DNA from: a virus
Virus record (IMG/VR): IMGVR_UViG_3300044701_003160
Span: 124,001 to 188,000 of that record
Direction: 5' to 3' (one strand)
Length of the DNA stretch: 64,000 bases
Positions 16,052 to 22,284 of this stretch are shown here, in pieces. How positions within the stretch are numbered: position 1 is the first letter of the stretch; the number at the start of each line of letters is the position of its first letter. The notes beneath the pieces are model-generated. The model was not told the origin of the DNA, did not search any database, and worked only from the letters and a program-made list of their open reading frames with translations. The position numbers and the translations under genes are program-made.

Positions 16052-16434
16052 TTCGTTCCGCCAGTTTCAAGTCGTTGTTTTATAAAGTCAAGTTGCGATT
16101 TATTTAAGATTTTTAAAGCTTGTGATGCTTTTTCATTACTGAATCCATAATACTGTTTTATGCATTCTAAATCTTTGACTTTATCTTTTCGGAGCCAAGG
16201 AGAAAATCTCTTCTTTTTCCTCAGACTATTTAGATAAAATGAATATTGCATATCTTTGTCAAGTTGATGATTCATATTCATTTCGTTTGCAAAAAGAATA
16301 GAATCAATTTGTCCAGATAGACATTTATTAATGATATAAGGTGCATACTCTTTAGCACAACTTGGGTCTTCTTCCATCAAATTTTCTTTGGTGAAATTAA
16401 TAGAGTTCAACCAATCTTTAAGTTCGTAAGTCAT
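16048..16434 (-). CDS. 62: Clamp loader small subunit, T4 gp62-like
   Basis: Protein of 128 residues that completes the gp44/62 clamp loader, which opens the gp45 ring onto DNA. The pattern is MTYELKDWLNSINFTKENLM, then AKEYAPYIINKCLSGQIDSI and MNMNHQLDKDMQYSFYLNSL. KKKRFSPWLRKDK follows, all typical of the cyanophage version, which is shorter than T4's. It overlaps regA and the DruA-like gene at 4-base ATGA junctions, so translation is coupled through three genes. In T4, gene 62 follows 44 directly; here a DUF4338-like gene sits between them. Confidence 0.93.
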   Translation of the reverse strand: MTYELKDWLNSINFTKENLMEEDPSCAKEYAPYIINKCLSGQIDSILFANEMNMNHQLDKDMQYSFYLNSLRKKKRFSPWLRKDKVKDLECIKQYYGFSNEKASQALKILNKSQLDFIKQRLETGGTK

Positions 16435-17546
16435 CGTATAATTTGAATATCGTCATCATCGGTCCAAAGTTCCACTTTAGTTCTAAAGCGATCTTCGGAT
16501 TTAAGTTTTTCATATCGTTTTGTTGCCTTTTTCTTCCACCAAGAAATAATGTTCTCAAGATAAAACTTATCCCAGTTTTGACCTGGACGAAGATTATCTT
16601 CCTCCCCCAAAATTACTTCACGAACATTTTCATATCCATAATCAGAAATATAAAATCTCTTCTTTTGAGTAAGATCAAATGCAGTACCGATTACTTCATT
16701 AAATCTTTTAAGTTTTTCCTGATCTTGAAGTGAATTGCGAATAATTGAAATCATCTTTGTTTGACGCTTCATCTTTTTAGACGATGCTTTATTATCAGTC
16801 AAAGGAATATTGTTATTCAGATATGTAAATCTATCGTGCAATTTGTGAAAGATTTCGTCGTGAAGAAGAGGAAGAAATTTACTCTCAGTCAAACCTTTAT
16901 ATCTCATAAATGGTTTAAGACCATCATATTGCGATGCGTCTGTAGTTGAACCATAAAGAGAAGTAGTTTCAAAGAGAGCAATATCTTTCTCAAAAACTTC
17001 ATTAAGTGTTTCTCTTGCAAAATGAGAACAACACATTAATGCAAGAAGTTTTCCTCCAAGATAATTATACCCAAAAGGTTGTGATGGAACAATTACAAAT
17101 CCCATCGCAGCGTGACGATTAAAAATAGAAAGATCTGGTTGTTTTCCTAACCATAAATTTCTTGGTTTGGAATTAATTACAGGTGAACCAAATCGAATAA
17201 ACCCAAGAACTTTCTTGGTGTTTCGTTCGAAGATAATCCAACGCAATTCTCTTCCAGGAATATTTGACTCATTATTGTGAGAAGAAACCACCTTAAGAAG
17301 AGTATTATAATGATCTTGAGGTAATGCTTGTTGAAATCTATCCCCAACAAACTTAATATCAAAATCCATATCCTCTGGATGAATATCTTCATTAAAAAAT
17401 TCATCGTGCAAAGAAACTATTGAATTACTATTCTTGATAACCTCCTTCTTTACAAAACGCAGATAGTCTTCAATATTTCCCATATGAGAAAAATATTGGA
17501 TGAATTCATCTGCAGCCCATTGGGCGTCTTGCTCTGAAATAATCAT
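16431..17546 (-). CDS. DruA/DUF4338-like protein inside the clamp-loader operon
   Basis: Protein of 371 residues. The central region resembles DUF4338, the domain of DruA from the Druantia anti-phage system. It shows ELRWIIFERNTKKVLGFIRF, then NRHAAMGFVIVPSQPFGYN followed by YLGGKLLALM (the NLAS-type segment), and FETTSLYGSTTDASQYDG in place of the family's LETF...GTxYxA. The C-terminal third is basic and tryptophan-rich (NIISWWKKKATKRYEKLK). It overlaps gp62 downstream by 4 bases and gp44 upstream by 4 bases, so it is translationally coupled to both clamp-loader subunits. I infer a replication-linked role in the phage. The family call is from recalled motifs. Confidence 0.72.
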   Translation of the reverse strand: MIISEQDAQWAADEFIQYFSHMGNIEDYLRFVKKEVIKNSNSIVSLHDEFFNEDIHPEDMDFDIKFVGDRFQQALPQDHYNTLLKVVSSHNNESNIPGRELRWIIFERNTKKVLGFIRFGSPVINSKPRNLWLGKQPDLSIFNRHAAMGFVIVPSQPFGYNYLGGKLLALMCCSHFARETLNEVFEKDIALFETTSLYGSTTDASQYDGLKPFMRYKGLTESKFLPLLHDEIFHKLHDRFTYLNNNIPLTDNKASSKKMKRQTKMISIIRNSLQDQEKLKRFNEVIGTAFDLTQKKRFYISDYGYENVREVILGEEDNLRPGQNWDKFYLENIISWWKKKATKRYEKLKSEDRFRTKVELWTDDDDIQIIR

Positions 17547-18487
17547 TTAAATTCAACTTCACACATAATTTCAGTTAGTGCTGCAAGCAAGTTGATCTCT
17601 TGATCTGCCACAAAACAAATCTGATATTGATACTTTGCAATAATAAGAACAGCAGCGGGAATACTTGCAGGAACTAGTGCATCATAAAGTGCATCATAAA
17701 CTCTCCGAAGAATAACTGAAGAGTCATTATCCAAGTTAGATACGACCCACTTACGGACCTCTGTAAAGTTTTTCTCTTTAAGGTATTTGAGAAGATCGTT
17801 TACAGAGATGTCAGAGAAAGATGCAAGAATGCCCGCATCAATTTTTCCTCCCGTAGAATACCTCTGACATTCGTTGAGGACTCTTCGGAAGTCTGGGAAG
17901 TGTTTTGAGACCAGTTCTGCAACGACTTTTTGATCATACTCGATGCCTTCCGCATCCAGGATGTTTTGTAAACGCTTGAAGAAGGATCCTGCCAACTGCG
18001 CTTTTTGTTTCCCTTTGATTGTGAAGTCGATGACGGCACATCGGGAGTGCAAGGGTTCAATGATTTTGTTTTTGTAGTTGCAGGTGAAGATAAAGCGGCA
18101 GTTGTTATAAAATGCCTCAATATTTGCCCGTAGAAGGAGTTGTACGTCGTTGCCTGTGTTATCAGCCTCGTCGATGATGATGACTTTGTGTTTAGAAGAT
18201 CCCGTAAGTGAGACGGTCGAAGCAAAGTTCTTTGCTTGGTTCCGTACAGTATCCAGGAAACGCCCTTCGTCGGATCCGTTGATGACATAAAAATCTGCCC
18301 CCAGTTCGTTACATAATGCTTTTGCGATTGTAGTTTTACCAATTCCAGGAGGACCTGCAAGAAGAAGATTTGGAATTTCACCCTTCTCCACAAACTCCTT
18401 GAATGTTTTTTTAGTATCATCAGGGAGAATGCAGTCATCAATTACTTTCGGACGGTATTTTTCGCAGAATAAGAATTCACTTGTCAT
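17543..18487 (-). CDS. 44: Clamp loader ATPase subunit, T4 gp44-like
   Basis: RFC-type AAA+ ATPase of 314 residues (ATG at 18485-18487, MTSEFLFCEKYRPK; an upstream TTG is rejected). Walker A GPPGIGKTT lies near residue 44, and Walker B KVIIIDEADNTGN follows with the DEAD-like box. The SRC motif (HSRCAVIDF) is present. It loads gp45 together with gp62. The stop overlaps the DruA-like ATG as ATGA. The upstream region contains the inserted GIY-YIG gene, on the opposite strand, whose start lies 52 bases away. Confidence 0.96.
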   Translation of the reverse strand: MTSEFLFCEKYRPKVIDDCILPDDTKKTFKEFVEKGEIPNLLLAGPPGIGKTTIAKALCNELGADFYVINGSDEGRFLDTVRNQAKNFASTVSLTGSSKHKVIIIDEADNTGNDVQLLLRANIEAFYNNCRFIFTCNYKNKIIEPLHSRCAVIDFTIKGKQKAQLAGSFFKRLQNILDAEGIEYDQKVVAELVSKHFPDFRRVLNECQRYSTGGKIDAGILASFSDISVNDLLKYLKEKNFTEVRKWVVSNLDNDSSVILRRVYDALYDALVPASIPAAVLIIAKYQYQICFVADQEINLLAALTEIMCEVEFK

Positions 18488-18502
18488 AATCAATTTTTAT
18501 AG

Positions 18503-18510
18503 TATAAATA
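18503..18510 (+). promoter_or_regulatory. Late promoter TATAAATA on the plus strand
   Basis: Exact T4 late promoter on the plus strand, 28 bases before the GIY-YIG ATG. It is the only late-promoter motif noticed within the 9-28 kb replication block and the only one on this strand. It implies that the endonuclease is made late, like T4 I-TevI. Confidence 0.7.
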
Positions 18511-18538
18511 GTTCAAGGACGGTAGTTTTCAACCAGTT

Positions 18539-19111
18539 ATGATTATATACAAAATAACCAATATGGTAAATAATGATTTTTACATAGGACAAACAATCAA
18601 ATCAAAAGAAGAAAGATTTCAAAAACATAAGTATGATGCATCGTATGGTTCAAAAACATATTTGCACCGTGCGATGAGAAAGTATGGTTTTGATAACTTT
18701 ACCATAGAAGAAATAGAAAATCAAGTTTTATTGGAAGATTTGGACAAAAGAGAAATATATTGGATAAAAAAACTAAATCCAAAATACAATATGACTGATG
18801 GTGGAGAAGGTTGCAAACCACTAAATTCTCCAAACTTTATAAATGCTATGAAGGAATATCATCAAAGAAAACCAAAAGAAGAATATGCTACTTATGGTAT
18901 GCTTGGAAAAAAGTTTCCAGAGGAAGCAAAAAAGAAAGTTGGAAAGGCAAACTCATATCCAGTTGTTTGTGAAGGAAAGGAGTTTTCTTCTATCAAAGAG
19001 GCAGAAGAATATTATAAAAATTTAGGAACACCAAAATCAGTTAGAAAAAGAATTGATAGTCCAAAACATACCGATTGGTACAGAATTAGACCCAAAAGGA
19101 TTTTTTCATAA
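18539..19111 (+). CDS. GIY-YIG homing endonuclease (SegB-like), opposite strand
   Basis: Protein of 190 residues and the only convincing plus-strand gene. GIY-YIG domain: MIIYKITNMVNNDFYIGQT, the catalytic arginine in KEERFQKHKYD, a glutamate in KREIYWIKKLNP and the final NMTDGGEGC with Asn and Gly. The C-terminal part has a NUMOD1-like DNA-binding helix (YPVVCEGKEFSSIKEAEEYY), matching free-standing Seg enzymes. It has its own late promoter and no obvious ribosome binding site. Its TAA is directly followed, with no gap, by the stop codon of the convergent 76-residue gene. Likely a mobile insertion next to gp44. Confidence 0.9.
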   Translation: MIIYKITNMVNNDFYIGQTIKSKEERFQKHKYDASYGSKTYLHRAMRKYGFDNFTIEEIENQVLLEDLDKREIYWIKKLNPKYNMTDGGEGCKPLNSPNFINAMKEYHQRKPKEEYATYGMLGKKFPEEAKKKVGKANSYPVVCEGKEFSSIKEAEEYYKNLGTPKSVRKRIDSPKHTDWYRIRPKRIFS

Positions 19112-19342
19112 TCACCCCAAGTAAATAACTTTTTCATCAATAAAACTACCATCAAGTTCTGCATCATCAGACATTTCCTTATACCTTCTTTGCGAAATGT
19201 ATTGAGTGAATGATGTACCACTTTTCACAACTATTTCACGGGGGTCTAAATCAGCATCATACTCAAACAAACCACCATCAACAACAACTTCCATATCCAT
19301 TGGAAACTCTTGGAGTTTTTCAATCAGGTCTTTGACTTTCAT
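19112..19342 (-). CDS. Conserved small phage protein
   Basis: Protein of 76 residues with a short helix (MKVKDLIEKLQEFPMDMEVV) and a strand/loop pattern (VVVDGGLFEYDADLDP). This layout is widespread in phages and bacteria as an uncharacterised small alpha/beta protein (xxLIxxLxxxPxDxxVxxD). The C-terminus is acidic (DDAELDGSFIDEKVIYLG). It lies downstream of the gp45 gene and one further gene in the same transcript. Its stop codon abuts that of the convergent GIY-YIG gene, so the two 3' ends meet. Function unknown. Confidence 0.75.
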   Translation of the reverse strand: MKVKDLIEKLQEFPMDMEVVVDGGLFEYDADLDPREIVVKSGTSFTQYISQRRYKEMSDDAELDGSFIDEKVIYLG

Positions 19343-19349
19343 AATTTAA

Positions 19350-19859
19350 TTAAATCCAATCAGGTTTTCTTTGCGGCATACGAAGATAATTATTGCTAAC
19401 CCAAGGTTTGGATGCAATGTACATCTTGTAAGCAGTAAAAGTGTCAATAGTTGTATCCAGTTTAAACTCATCTGGCATAGCACGAACGAAGTTTTCTACC
19501 TTATCAATTTTACCACGAGGGAACAAATAATAGGCATCTACGAGGGTCTTGTAACAGGAATGAACTTTCCCGTATCGAAGAGTATATTCATCACACAGGT
19601 TCATACCGTGCTTTATTAACCAATAAGCATTATGAATACTCTCTGCTGCCCACTTAGTACAGGGATGATTGCGGAATGCACCCTTCTCTGTACTGTATGG
19701 AGTACTGTCTGCCTTAAGGAGGGGTCCATAGTTGTGATACCACTTGGATGCCACGATAGAGAGCATCTGGCAACACTCAAGGGGCATTTTGACTATGTGC
19801 TTATCTGGAAGACATACAGCACTTTCTGCAGGATATTCACTTGTTACAAAGATGTTCAT
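19350..19859 (-). CDS. Conserved phage protein, unknown function
   Basis: Protein of 169 residues of a family common in T4-like phages (MNIFVTSEYPAESAVCLPDKHIVKMPLECCQML in segments). Conserved His, Cys and Trp residues stand out: DKHIVKM, ECCQML, HPCTKWAAES, HNAYWLIKHG and RYGKVHSCY. Such His/Cys-rich conservation suggests a metal site or catalysis, but no enzyme has been assigned as far as I know. The ATG overlaps the gp45 stop as ATGA, so it is coupled to the clamp gene. It is not the pyrimidine dimer glycosylase family I first considered. Confidence 0.8.
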   Translation of the reverse strand: MNIFVTSEYPAESAVCLPDKHIVKMPLECCQMLSIVASKWYHNYGPLLKADSTPYSTEKGAFRNHPCTKWAAESIHNAYWLIKHGMNLCDEYTLRYGKVHSCYKTLVDAYYLFPRGKIDKVENFVRAMPDEFKLDTTIDTFTAYKMYIASKPWVSNNYLRMPQRKPDWI

Positions 19860-20521
19860 CCAAATGTTGAATCGGGTTCTAGAGCCACATAATAGGTCAC
19901 ATCAAATCCAGTATTCTTGAATCGTGACAAAAGTTTAGAAGAGATTACTACCTCATAAGAACCAGGAATAATTTTAAGATTTTCAACCTTGAAATTGAAG
20001 GTAAACACTTCATCAGTCTCACCAACAACTACAGAGAAATCGTTGGAAGTATCATTCTTCTTGTCACGAACAACAAGTTTCACAACACCTGCTTCACCAA
20101 CCACAGACAAGTCAGGCAGTTGATATACTGCAGCAGCCTTAAGCAGTTTATCAAGTTCTTTAGTATCTAGAATGAAGCACACATCCTCACTTGGAAGAGA
20201 GATGGATTTATCTGGAGGAGTAACAATTACATTTGGATCTGCAAAGAAATACTTGGAACGAGACCTACCTTCACGGATTACAACATAATTATCGTTATCA
20301 AAATCAAGTTCTGCATTCTGATGCAAATTAAGTCCATTCAGAAACTGATTAAGGTCATAGATACCAAAGTCCTTAGGGAGTTCTTCATCAATTGTTGCTT
20401 CTGCAAGAATGTTTTTCATCACAGAAATAGTCCTAAGATTATTTCCTTCCTTAAACAGAATGGACTGATTGATAGAAGAAAAGTTCTTCAGAAGAGTGAG
20501 AGTTTTATCAGAGAGTTTCAT
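19856..20521 (-). CDS. 45: Sliding clamp, T4 gp45-like
   Basis: Protein of 221 residues that forms the trimeric ring tethering gp43 to DNA and also activates late transcription together with gp55 and gp33. Seen as MKLSDKTLTLLKNFSSINQS, LPKDFGIYDLNQFLNGLNL and YYVALEPDSTFG at the C-terminus, all as in cyanophage gp45. Length matches the family (T4 is 228). It is behind a sigma70 promoter with the DUF3310 gene. The order here is gp45, two small genes, then gp44. Confidence 0.96.
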   Translation of the reverse strand: MKLSDKTLTLLKNFSSINQSILFKEGNNLRTISVMKNILAEATIDEELPKDFGIYDLNQFLNGLNLHQNAELDFDNDNYVVIREGRSRSKYFFADPNVIVTPPDKSISLPSEDVCFILDTKELDKLLKAAAVYQLPDLSVVGEAGVVKLVVRDKKNDTSNDFSVVVGETDEVFTFNFKVENLKIIPGSYEVVISSKLLSRFKNTGFDVTYYVALEPDSTFG

Positions 20522-20526
20522 AATAA

Positions 20527-20883
20527 TCAGCGAGTAAATTCAGTAATTCCATTATCTTGACGTGTATAATGTCCGTCAAAGTGAAGCAGTAGCATAGCAT
20601 AGTGAATGACTTTCATCAAATCACGCTTATTGCGCCCATCCTTGTCACCATAGCGGCTTCCATATTTAAGAATGTTTGATTGACAGAAACCAACAGCAAG
20701 ATCTTTTGCTGCCATCAAGTCAATAGTTTGAATATCCTTATATTCTTGATTATGTCCGCAGTAGTGACTCCCATAAGTGCTAGTCACATAATCCTCAATA
20801 TCTTTTAGGATTCTATCTTCGTTATATTTCCAAAGATGATTTTTGTTATCAGGCATAGTAATAGTAAAAGTTGAATCAATCAT
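20527..20883 (-). CDS. DUF3310 (SaV-like) protein
   Basis: Protein of 118 residues. The central part YKDIQTIDLMAAKDLAVGFC followed by QSNILKYGSRYGDKDGRNKR and DLMKVIHYAMLLL fits DUF3310. In that family a Tyr-rich start is followed by GxxxKYxxRxGxK and a DLxKxxxY helix; it is often annotated as a nucleotide kinase-like SaV protein. No P-loop is seen, so a kinase activity is not claimed. It is the first gene of the gp45-44-62-regA unit, directly behind a terminator-promoter junction. A role in nucleotide metabolism or replication is inferred from context. Confidence 0.75.
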   Translation of the reverse strand: MIDSTFTITMPDNKNHLWKYNEDRILKDIEDYVTSTYGSHYCGHNQEYKDIQTIDLMAAKDLAVGFCQSNILKYGSRYGDKDGRNKRDLMKVIHYAMLLLHFDGHYTRQDNGITEFTR

Positions 20884-20913
20884 AAAAAGAGGGAAGACAC
20901 TTTTTATCTTCCC
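20883..20913 (-). terminator. Intrinsic terminator after the CobS-like gene
   Basis: On the minus strand, GGGAAGA (20907-20913) pairs with TCTTCCC (20891-20897) across nine bases, followed by TCTTTTTAT. A sigma70 promoter sits just upstream, and its predicted start falls inside the first arm of this hairpin. Confidence 0.85.
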
Positions 20914-20915
20914 AT

Positions 20916-20944
20916 ATTATATCAGAACTGAGGTTGTTCGTCAA
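20916..20944 (-). promoter_or_regulatory. Sigma70 promoter for DUF3310-gp45-44-62-regA
   Basis: On the minus strand, TTGACG (20939-20944), a 17-base spacer, then TATAAT (20916-20921) preceded by TGA (extended -10). It overlaps the 3' end of the CobS-like gene. New transcripts start within the terminator hairpin and so should not form it. Confidence 0.75.
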
Positions 20945-22052
20945 CGTATTCAACAGTCAGTTCAGAGTTTTCCGTTGGCATCACAAAGTCAGCATCCACC
21001 TTGTCATAGAGTTCAAGAAATGCTTGCTTGGTTTCATCATCAAAGCGGTTTACACACACTTGAATTGCCTTTGCCTTATCTTGGAAGATGCTGTAGGCGC
21101 GGATGATATGCACCAGGCGGCGGGTGCTGATGATTTCCTCAATACCACCATCGTAGAAAGTCTTGCGGATAATATCTCCCCAATCAACCAGACGCTTGCA
21201 GAAATCACGGTCTTCCACACCCAGGTCCAGAGCGATGCCCTCAAGGATCTTCTGCTCTACTGCAGGGGCAGGATAGGACTGCTCAAAGGTCACAGGGAAA
21301 CGCTCCAGGAACGCCTCATTGAGCACGTTGGTACCGATGAAGCGGCCATCATCAGAACCCTTACCCTTAGTGTTTGCGGTGGCAATCACATTGAATCCAG
21401 CGGCAGGTTTGACGAAACGACCAATCTTCTTCAAGAAGACACCCTTACCTTCCAGAACGGATTGCAGGCACAGGATCTTGTTAGAAGCAAGGTCGATCTC
21501 GTCAAGCAACAGAATAGCACCACGCTCAAGTGCCTCAATCACAGGACCGTTGTGCCAGGCAGTTTCACCATTCACAAGACGGAAACCGCCAATCAGGTCA
21601 TCTTCATCAGTTTCGATGGTGATGTTGACACGAATCATTTCACGCTTCAGTTGAGAACACGCTTGCTCCACACTGAACGTTTTACCATTACCCGACAAAC
21701 CCGTAATGAACGTAGGGTAAAAGAGACGGGACTGAATAATTTTTTTGATATCGTTAAAATTACCAAACTTGACGAAGGTATCATCTTTTTCGGGAATGAG
21801 GTTTTGGTGATGTTCGGGAAGGACCGAAACATTCTGGAAAGAACGTTCCATTTCTTGAACCTTTTGAGGAGTTACTTCCAAATTCCACTTACCACGACCA
21901 ACTTTGAATTGTTCGAGTCGTTTGGTTACGGTGGGGTATGAAATGTTCTTGGCCGCACAATATCCACGAACATCTGCAGCAATAAATTCTTTACCAAAAG
22001 TGTTTTTAAGATCTTCAAGAATTTGATCGTTGGTCATTTGAATGCGGGACAT
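20922..22052 (-). CDS. cobS: CobS-like MoxR-type AAA+ ATPase
   Basis: Protein of 376 residues. Walker A GLSGNGKTFS lies near residue 118, Walker B ILLLDEIDLASNK near residue 179, and sensor ATANTKGKGSDDG near residue 225, the MoxR/CobS pattern. The N-terminus (AADVRGYCAAKNISYPTVTK) looks like a helix-turn-helix. In cyanophages this gene is annotated cobS, after cobalt chelatase, but a chelatase role is unproven. The VWA gene nearby, 229 bases upstream in the map, is its natural partner, as in MoxR-VWA pairs. The sequence from 21241 to 21360 is 55% GC by direct count (66 of 120), well above its neighbours. Confidence 0.88.
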   Translation of the reverse strand: MSRIQMTNDQILEDLKNTFGKEFIAADVRGYCAAKNISYPTVTKRLEQFKVGRGKWNLEVTPQKVQEMERSFQNVSVLPEHHQNLIPEKDDTFVKFGNFNDIKKIIQSRLFYPTFITGLSGNGKTFSVEQACSQLKREMIRVNITIETDEDDLIGGFRLVNGETAWHNGPVIEALERGAILLLDEIDLASNKILCLQSVLEGKGVFLKKIGRFVKPAAGFNVIATANTKGKGSDDGRFIGTNVLNEAFLERFPVTFEQSYPAPAVEQKILEGIALDLGVEDRDFCKRLVDWGDIIRKTFYDGGIEEIISTRRLVHIIRAYSIFQDKAKAIQVCVNRFDDETKQAFLELYDKVDADFVMPTENSELTVEYVDEQPQF

Positions 22053-22080
22053 GATAAAGTGGTTTGTTTCAACTGAAGTT

Positions 22081-22108
22081 ATTATAAGGCAAAAAGTGGT
22101 CGGTAAAA
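22081..22108 (-). promoter_or_regulatory. Probable sigma70 promoter of the CobS-like gene
   Basis: Perfect TATAAT at 22081-22086 on the minus strand, 29 bases before the ATG. The -35 position (TTTTAC, 22103-22108, 16-base spacer) is weak and overlaps the tail of the preceding terminator-like hairpin. Confidence 0.5.
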
Positions 22109-22136
22109 CCAGTTAGTGGTCAGTTCGCCAACTGGT
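22104..22136 (-). terminator. Hairpin and possible terminator after the 48-residue gene
   Basis: Perfect 7-base inverted repeat ACCAGTT/AACTGGT with a nested CAGTT-GGCG-AACTG, then TTTT. GTGGTC occurs twice nearby. The long outer loop and short T-run make termination possible but weak. Confidence 0.5.
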
Positions 22137-22137
22137 C

Positions 22138-22284
22138 TCATTTCAATTCATAGTCTGGATATTTTTTTCTAATTTCACACCTAAATCTAGCATTAAATGA
22201 TGGAGGATTTAATTCTCTCTTCTGACTTATAATTTTATTCTTATGGTCGATGATTAAAAATTTATCAATATTATCAATTTTCAT
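22138..22284 (-). CDS. Small basic protein overlapping the VWA gene
   Basis: A 48-residue ORF (MKIDNIDKFLIIDHKNKIIS, ending KYPDYELK). The ATG overlaps the TGA of the VWA gene as ATGA, the same coupling used throughout this block, which is the main reason to call it real. It is Lys/Ile-rich with a pI likely above 9. No family is recognised. It is the last gene before the hairpin at 22104-22136 and thus the end of the gp55-47-46-VWA unit. Confidence 0.6.
   Translation of the reverse strand: MKIDNIDKFLIIDHKNKIISQKRELNPPSFNARFRCEIRKKYPDYELK

Noticed and set aside
16240-16263. TTGACA inside gp62
   Set aside because: No acceptable -10 at the right distance and it is in coding sequence.
19350-19859. 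Pyrimidine dimer DNA glycosylase
   Set aside because: The motif set does not match the T4 DenV/Pyr_excise pattern; only the general small-phage-protein family remains.
20934-21941. Plus-strand open frame of 335 codons opposite the CobS-like gene
   Set aside because: It is antisense to a clear AAA+ ATPase gene, has no family resemblance or ribosome binding site, and results from the local GC-rich codon use.
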